A stretch of 64,000 nt of DNA from Pyrenopolyporus hunteri (lineage: Eukaryota; Ascomycota; Sordariomycetes; Xylariales; Hypoxylaceae), in assembly GCA_902806595.1 (NCBI GenBank), contig CADCXC010000019.1:1-64000 (forward strand), given 5' to 3'. The notes below the pieces were generated by a model, which saw only the letters and a list, made by a program, of their open reading frames with translations, did no database searches and was not told where the DNA came from. The number at the start of each line of letters is the position of its first letter. Position 1 is the stretch's first letter. Position numbers and translations under genes: made by a program. Below are positions 57,437 to 64,000 of the stretch, piece by piece.

Positions 57437-58622
57437 GCTTGTAAGTTCATAGGGGCATAGGGGCATAGGAGGAGGCGTGAGAAATGAGACGATGATTAGA
57501 GAGGCGAGGTAAACATGGCGCGTTAGGAACCGAAAGGATACGGAAATAACCCTCTCTTATGGATCATACCTACGAGATTAGGGTTTACAATTACCCATTC
57601 GCCGTCAGCCACCCCAATCTCTCCTCCTAACATCCCCTTTTTCCCATGTTGCGAAGCCCCACGGAACGGAGAGAAGGGCTCCCGGAGATAATGGTCGGGC
57701 TGCTGGGGAAAAGCGGCCCAGGCACTGGGGAGCGTATTAGAAATATGGCGGCATGACATACCAACATACGGTAGCAGTCAACCCCACGTACGATACCCGT
57801 GCAGGAGGATCTCGCCAGTTCGTATCGTGCCCACCGCGAGGTACGGTACGGGAAGCGGCGACTATGTAGATAATCAGACTACCCATAGCCTACCTACCTC
57901 CCTACCTACCTCCCTAAACCCCCTGCCTATCTCCTTACCTAGGTATCTACCTACCTACCTACCTACCTGCCCGTGCCGCCGCGTAGGTAGACCCACGGCC
58001 TTTCTCTCGGCTTGGTGGGTACGGACTTTTACATCGAGACTCATCCCGGTTGGTGGGATTGAGCGTGAGTTGGGAGTATTCATGTTGCAGATTCAGTTCC
58101 GTCGTTAGCCAATTACCCCTTCTCTTTTTCTTTTTTTTTCTTTTCTTTTTCTTTTCTTTTTTTAAAAAAGAAAAATAAATAAAAAATAAATATTGGTAAT
58201 ACGGAGGGTTCAGGTAACACTGAAAGGATGAATATCATAGTATCCCTTATAGAGCACGCTATGCTCGGCGGGTACCTGGTTGGTTGGTAGGTAGTGTAGG
58301 TAGGTTCATCTCCTCGAGATTATGTGGTTAGTGAGGCTCGAGGAGTAGAGTGGGTAACCATTCCTCTCAACGTCCCACATGGTTGATCTCGTGGCCTCCC
58401 AAACCCCGAGCCAATAGGTGGGCCAATTAATAAATGTCGCGCAGGCTAAGCTTTAGAACCCGAATTCAACAAGTCCGCGGTGCCCCCATCAGTTGGTCGG
58501 TGATCGACGTGCCGCGCCGATAGGTTCTTCTATACCTCGGGTACTGTACACATGAGGCTAACCACCACCTATTCCTACTATATGTACATCGTGTCCCTCA
58601 TTTGTCCCCCGTTTCTTCACCG
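57437..58622. other. Intergenic with CCTA-rich stretch
   Basis: About 1.2 kb. 57883-57970 is a long CCTA/CCTC-rich tract with a CCTAGGTA junction. 58127-58190 is a polypyrimidine-to-polypurine switch (TTTTCTTTTC then AAAAAAGAAAAATAAAT). No gene. Confidence 0.6.
58127..58190. repeat. Polypyrimidine-polypurine switch
   Basis: C/T-rich run turning abruptly into A-rich run. Same layout as at 33344-33392 and 62935-62983. Confidence 0.7.
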
Positions 58623-60874
58623 CTACTCGGCCGTCAATTCGCCAATTCTCCTCTCGATATCCGGCACTTGCCTAAGCAATACCTCCAACTCCTCTTTCTC
58701 GTCCTCGAGCTTTAATCGCCTCTCGGCGTCGAGCTTTGTAAACACGTAGTTACCCTGTCCGTCAAATTGCAAGATCTTGCTGTGGTACTTCCACAGGCTT
58801 CGCCGGTGGCTGACCGTCATTAGCGTGATGCCCAAGGCCTTCGCGTTATCGTACATGACCTTCTCCGTCTCGAGCGTCACGCTACTCGTGCACTCGTCCA
58901 GGATCGCGTACCGCGGCTTGTGGTAGAAGAGACGGGCCATGGCCACGCGCTGCTGTAGACCGCCCGAGAGCACATCACGCCACTCGGCCTCGGCGTCCCA
59001 GCCCTCCGGGTAGAGGTCTACGAGATGCTCGAGGGAGAGAATCTTTAAGATGTCGAGGAGTTGCGCGTCGGTCACGCCTCGCGCACGAACGCTCCGCAGA
59101 CTATCTGGGTACGTAATCTGCTGGCGGAGGCTTCCGCGTGATAAGTACGGCCGTTGGGGAATGTAAAAGATGTCCGTGAAGGGCGGCTTGTAGACGACGC
59201 CGCCATACACGGGCCATAAACCACCGAGGATTCGGAAGAGACTCGACTTCCCGCAGCCGTTCGGACCGACGACGAGAAGGTGCTCGCCTTGTTTAAGAGA
59301 GAAGGAGAGGGCCTTGACAAGGACATCTCCGTTAGGAGAAATGATGGGCACGTTGATGAATTCGATGTCCTTGCTCTCGACTACTCTTCCCCTACCTTTT
59401 AGCACGGCCTCGTTATCTTCGGTACCTGAGCTAGATACCAGCCTCTTTTCGAAATGGCCGGCCTGGATGTCGTCCATAACGTCTAATAACGAAGCCACTC
59501 GTGATGTGTAACCGGCCAACTCCATGATTTCGCGGTAAGAGAACATTATTCGCCCGAAGGCGTCGGATGCGCTGAGCAACATTCGCCTGTTGGTAACGAA
59601 CGATTCCGTTCGATCGCCCATGCTAGCCGTGCCGGCCAATTGACCGGGCAGCTTGAAAAACACGGGCACACTGCAGAGTAGGAGGCCTAGAGCGCCCCAG
59701 AAGTACTTGATCACGAAGTCCTCCATCACGCCGTGATAGAATCGGCGACGCAGTATGTAATTCACGTGCTTGATGAGGGTGAAGTAGCCCTTGTCGAGCG
59801 TATCCTTCTCGGCTTCGTGACCGTGGTAGAGCGCCACTTCTTCGCTGTGGTCGATGAGTCTCGAGTGCTGGAACCGAAACTCTCCCTCGAGTCGCGCTTC
59901 GTCGGCCACGTATTTTCCGAACGGCGGCGTTAGGGCTCGCATGACATTAGCCGAGAGCTGGACCAGTAGGGACATGAACATAACGCCCTCGCCGCCTACG
60001 CTCTTGGACAACGACCAGGTATAAATTGTCTGGCCGGCGTTAGTCGTCTACGATTGCGCAGTGAAACGTCAAGAGAATAGATCCTCACCATGTCCAGCAT
60101 AGGTTTGGCCAGGTTGCTATATAGCTCGGCTAAACTGTTAGAAAACTTAGCAACGTCGACGGCAATAAGCTGGTCGGGGTTCTTTATCCGGTCGTCTAGA
60201 GCTGAGATGCCGTAAAAGGTGAGCTGTGAGAGGTACTTGTCGTGGATGTGCTGGGTTAAACGCGTCCGGTACCTGAGCGATAACTCGGCTTGGTGGTACG
60301 ACAGCTACGAGGTTGTCAACACTACTCATCCTATCTAGGTGATTCCGGATAGGATCCCGTGGCTCACCATGGAATTTGTGAAGGTCGCCGGAACAGCGAT
60401 CAACATCCACCACACTATTCTCGTGAGGAACTCCTTGCCGCTGCCCTTGACGAGGGCCTTTACGATTGCGCCATCCATCTCGGCCACCTTCAGGCTAATG
60501 AGTGTGCGCACTACTAAGAAGAAGCTATGGCTGAGGAGAAGCCGAGTCTCCTTGCTCCGCACGCCGGGAACCACTATTCTCAGCAGCTTTAATAACGACT
60601 TAAAGAACTCGCGATTTAGCTCGACCTTCTTCTTTTTAGTCGTCTCGGCGCCGTCGCTCGAAGTGGTGCCTGATTGACGCTTGGCGGCTTCGCGCGCAGA
60701 GGCAGCCTTCTGCTCGGATACGGCATGTCGGACGCGATTGACGAGCGCGACGAGGAGGGTAAGGTAGACGGCGCGAGAGATGCGGGTACGGTTCTGGACG
60801 TATAGGGCCGTCAGGTGCGTGACGGCGCTCTTAAGCGACCGGTCAGGGAGAGAGAGCTTGGATTGCACCGCCAT
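58623..60874 (-). CDS. Peroxisomal fatty-acid ABC half transporter (PXA/ABCD type)
   Basis: Three exons, 60874-60368, 60304-60089 and 60029-58623, give 709 aa. Introns are 63 nt (GTGAGC...GTAG) and 59 nt (GTGAGG...CCAG; branch GACTAAC). ABCD half transporters import long-chain acyl-CoA into peroxisomes for beta-oxidation as a PXA1/PXA2 dimer. The N-terminal membrane domain has LRYRTRLTQHIHDKYL with the loop region typical of ABCD proteins. The nucleotide-binding domain has Walker A GPNGCGKSS (about 496-504), signature LSGGLQQR (595-602), Walker B AILDECTSS and an H-loop HRRSL. It resembles the PXA2-like paralogue, but which of the two partners it is cannot be decided by eye. Divergent from dph3. 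Confidence 0.9.
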
Positions 60875-61589
60875 GATAGGATATTCGGGGAGACGCGGAG
60901 AGGAGCTTCTTGTTTACCCACTCTAAAGCCAGCGAGATGGAGGACAACCGAAGCCCATTAAAAGGAGGAAGAATGCCTAGGTAGGTAGGTATACAGCACC
61001 ATAAATCAATAGATTAGAACTATACAATTTGGATCATCGTGATTACATGGTCGCTAGTCATGAAGCGCATAGTTGGCCCCCAGCGGAATCGTTTTGTTCG
61101 AGCCTAGTAGGTAGTAGATGGTAGGTAAGTTAGATAGGTAAGGTAGGGCAAGTAGGTGTGTGCGAAGGTGAAGCTGGACGGTTCCTCGGCGACTGCAACC
61201 AATGCGGTCGGGTTCGTCGGTTCCAAGGTTACATTGCCTATTGCCATTGCCTGATTGGTGACGTCCCTTTTGCTTTTTTTGTCTCTTAAGCATGTGACTG
61301 CCCATCCCTTGTGATACTTATGGTACCTATTATGCTGCTTAGGTAATAACAAAGTACCTAGGTAGTAAGAATGTGGGGTAATTGAACCTCCAGTTCTCAG
61401 CTGAATGCGGGGCGCTCCAGGTACCTAACTCATCTTTGTAGGTACTAATGTAAGTACCTAGGTACAGTTGTAAATTTTCTTTCAGATGCTTCGACAAAGC
61501 CGCCGCCTCGCCAGTCCTCCTTTTACTCAGCAACATTGCCCCGGTATTCGTTACATTACCTACCAAGCTACAGCCTATACTCCTTCGCC
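60875..61589. promoter_or_regulatory. Divergent promoter, ABC transporter/dph3
   Basis: About 715 bp with several CCTAGG/GGTA palindromes at 60978-60992, 61110-61155, 61320-61365 and 61420-61465. No gene. Confidence 0.55.
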
Positions 61590-61930
61590 ATGGCCGATGA
61601 CGAGGAAGTCGCAGTTTATGACGAGGTCGAAATCGAGGATATGACCTTCGATGAAACCCTTCAGATCTATCATTATCCCTGCCCATGCGGTGATCGATTC
61701 GAGATTGCGCTCGCGGACCTCCAAGACGAAGCAACCGATATCGCTGTCTGTCCTAGCTGTAGTTTGATGATTCGGGTAATTTATGACCTGGTTCGTCTCG
61801 CGTCTTCTAGCCCCTCGGATTTTCAGCCTCTGTTTTCAACGGCGCATACTGACCCTACTTCTAGGACAACCTACCAAAGCCCGACTCCGACCCTCCCGCT
61901 GCTGATCATCAGGTACCCGTTGTCGCATGA
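61590..61930 (+). CDS. dph3: Diphthamide biosynthesis protein 3 (DPH3/Kti11)
   Basis: Two exons, 61590-61790 and 61865-61930, give 88 aa. The CSL zinc-finger protein supplies iron/electrons for the first diphthamide step on EF2 and also serves Elongator. The DPH/CSL signature is complete: YDEVEIEDMTFDE, then the zinc ligands CPCGD and CPSCSLMIRVIYDL. The intron (74 nt; branch TACTGAC, acceptor CTAG) starts GTTCGT, a poor donor, but it is required to continue VIYDLDNLPKP. In-frame ATG 61590 is chosen since homologues start MADDE. Minus-strand ABC gene is divergent. Confidence 0.93.
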
Positions 61931-62388
61931 ACGTTCGCAAGGCAAGAAACGAATCGCAAAGTTCAGCACGGAGCTTTCGGTACAGAGCAAGCGCAAGAAA
62001 AGGAACCAAATGCCGAGCCGTTGGGGAATTACATGTATGATGATCCAATGATGCGCCACCACGACTATCCTACGAGGTCCGAATCGTTTCTCGGCCGGTA
62101 TGAATGCGACAGTAAAGGTGCAGCAGAAATATACATTACGAATCTATCGGGCAAAGATGCAGTGGATGCGGTAGATGCGGTAGATGCGATAGATAAGCCT
62201 CGCCCTAGCAGCTCGCTCGAAATAGAGGCTTCGGACTACAGTGGACGGCGGTGGTCTGGACGCGTGCCACAGCAGCACTTATCCTGCGTCACACTTGGGA
62301 GTGCGAAAAGACGCAGCTAAATGTAGCCCACGATATGTCTAGTGCGCAAGAGGTGCAATCATAGGTACCTACCTATAGTGGTACCTAT

Positions 62389-62472
62389 AATCCCGTCTGT
62401 AGTCCCATCTATAGTCCCATCTATAGTCCCATCTATAGTCCCATCTATAGTCCCATCTATAGTCCCATCTAT
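62389..62472 (+). repeat. 12-bp tandem array (AGTCCCATCTAT)
   Basis: Six exact copies (62401-62472) and one degenerate copy at the left edge. Interrupted at 62473 by AGTCTCTC. Confidence 0.9.
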
Positions 62473-63754
62473 AGTCTCTCGCTATAACGAATCAAACCTA
62501 GTCGGATGAGAAAGGATCAATGAAGAATTAACTATATTCAAATTGCAGACGATGTTGGGGGGGTATATCCAAACGTGATGACCTTAAGTAACACCGGAAG
62601 AGCACCAGAACGGCGTCGGAATGACACCGACGCCTCTAAATTCATTCCCCAACCGTCCCCGACGCACTCATCATTATCATGCCCGAACGCCAATGTAATG
62701 CGAATCAGCCCATCGCACCACGAATCCCCCATTTCACCAATTGCGATTCACAGCAGGTACAGCCCGGCGGCCGAGAAAACGATAAGCCCCATGACAGACG
62801 CCTTCTCCAACGCGGGCTTCTCCGCGATGACGGTCGTCAGGGGTTTCGGGGGGTGTGCGAGCGAATCGGTGGAGTTGACAAGAACGGGCGTGGAGGCTAT
62901 CGCGATTTTCGAGATCGGATTAGCCGCAATCCTTTTATTTGATTTTATTTTTTTTTTAAAAACTTTTTTTTTTTTTTTTCAATTTATATATGTTTGCCCC
63001 TCTTGGCAAGCGGGAATCAAATTCCCACAACGTCGGATGTTTAGGTAAGGTAACTTAACCTAGCTTTAACCTACCCATTAAGACAGGCGCTTCCTCGACT
63101 TTGATGCTGGTCGAACGCGCCATCGCCCTTGGTTGAGTAGCCAAGGCGGCGGGAAGTGTTGCGGCGGCAACAACGCCGGCTAGTCGCATCTTAGCCGTGC
63201 GGATGCGGATGCGGATGAAGAGGTGAAAGCGAAAGCGAAAGCGGATGTGAGCGCGAAAGGGTGCGTTTGTGGCGATGTTGTCTTCCGGGCTTGTTGCGTC
63301 CTTTTGTAGGTACTTGTCCCGATATATGAGACAGTAAGGTGGCCGTACAACTGACGCAGTGCGATGTGAAGCTGCTTATCGGCAGCGCATGGACGGAAAG
63401 AAATGCAGCTTTGCATACGCCGCCGAGGGCGAGGGCGAAGGCGAGAGTGAGAGCGAGTTGTAGGTAGGTACAGGCATAAATAAATATTGAGCTTATGTGA
63501 GCTTATGTGACGAGAGGCTGCGAAGTTCTATGGCGAGGCCATCATGGTGGCAGCATTTCGTAACAGATACAGGGATATAGATACGATAGAGGGAGAAGAC
63601 GAAGCACACAAGGGGACGGGGGGTAGGGACGAAAGACGAGGGGATGGGCGACGGGACACGGGACACGGAGGGGGGGATAGTACCTAATAGAAGCTGTCAC
63701 GAAAAAAGACAGGCGTAGGGCACGACCATGGCACATTCGATGGGGATGTTGTGG

Positions 63755-63755
<1 letters not shown>

Positions 63756-63790
<35 letters not shown>
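63756..63790. repeat. (GT)n microsatellite
   Basis: About 17 GT units. Confidence 0.9.
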
Positions 63791-63795
<5 letters not shown>

Positions 63796-64000
63796 GACCG
63801 GCTTGTGAAAAGAGTTCAAGACCAAAGCCGCTGATCCCCAGGGCAAGGATGGGTTTGGGTTGGGTGTTTGGTGGACCAGGATGCGACGACGGACCCAGGC
63901 TCGGCAGCTTGCATTATCTACATGAGGTAGGTAAGGAACAGGGCAACATTGAAGAAACAAGATTTCTATCTCTATATACTTACGTTTATACCTACCTAGG

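Larger units (their letters stand above)
61931..64000. other. 3' region of dph3 and repeat-rich end of window
   Basis: About 2 kb with no firm gene. A frame at 62021-62320 (plus) contains a GAT-GCG-GTA minirepeat and is unsupported. Repeats: 12-bp array at 62389-62472; poly-T/A switch at 62935-62983; GCGGAT and GCGAAA repeats at 63199-63246; (GT)17 at about 63756-63790. Frames at 62575-63048 on both strands are ambiguous; the minus frame has a short hydrophobic end (MGLIVFSAAGLYLL). Confidence 0.5.

Noticed and set aside
62021..62320. 99-aa frame 3' of dph3 with DAVDAV repeat
   Set aside because: Repeat-derived; no family and no promoter.
1..64000. CRISPR arrays or bacterial operon signals
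   Set aside because: Intron-bearing fungal genes throughout; the tandem repeats lack unique spacers.

Overview
The window is the left end of a chromosome from a filamentous ascomycete, most likely a Sordariomycete. It opens with a C-rich telomeric array (CCCTAA mixed with CCTAA), running in the direction expected at a left chromosome end. Genes carry short 50-230 nt introns with GTRNGT donors, CTNA-type branch points and YAG or AAG acceptors. The proteins have fungal architectures, and the AT-rich blocks look like RIP (repeat-induced point mutation) products. Exon models were worked out by hand from reading frame, splice signals and family resemblance; no alignment was run. The genus cannot be fixed from sequence alone.

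Layout. 1-5.4 kb is subtelomere: telomere, a short AT-rich strip, a complete six-exon protein-kinase-like gene ending about 150 bp from the telomere, and a three-exon IRG-type GTPase with a coiled coil. 5.5-10.1 kb is core: SPT14/PIG-A (GPI anchor synthesis) divergent from the DEAD-box helicase DBP6. 10-19 kb is sparse and accessory: a secreted But2-like protein, an EthD-domain protein, a membrane-anchored alpha/beta hydrolase and a decayed highly reducing polyketide synthase tail. 19.6-29.2 kb is core again: SEC18/NSF, a conserved 227-aa protein, a LENG1-like CIR-domain protein, a conserved 216-aa protein and a KxDL/KXD1-like protein. 29.2-35.2 kb has no convincing gene. 35.2-45 kb holds DGK1-like CTP-dependent diacylglycerol kinase, an amidohydrolase/decarboxylase, a four-exon secreted protein and an amino-acid permease. 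45.6-47.2 kb is a RIP-ruined DNA transposon with TA flanks and about 112-bp terminal inverted repeats. 48-61.9 kb is core and transport: a bZIP factor divergent from AP-3 sigma, a small membrane protein, a conserved 598-aa protein, an MFS sugar porter, a peroxisomal ABC half transporter (PXA-type) divergent from DPH3. The last 2 kb holds only simple repeats.

Functional themes. Several core genes concern membranes and trafficking (SEC18, AP-3 sigma, KXD1-like, SPT14, DGK1, PXA-type ABC), but they are not obviously co-regulated. The accessory genes (kinase, IRG GTPase, secreted proteins, PKS relic, hydrolase, amidohydrolase, transporters) sit in the sparse stretches rich in CCTAGG-centred palindromic repeats. 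The most unusual signals are the almost exclusive survival of cytosines in CpG context inside the RIP-ruined transposon, the intact kinase gene and IRG GTPase beside the telomere, and the tetranucleotide palindromes that resemble shortened telomeric units.
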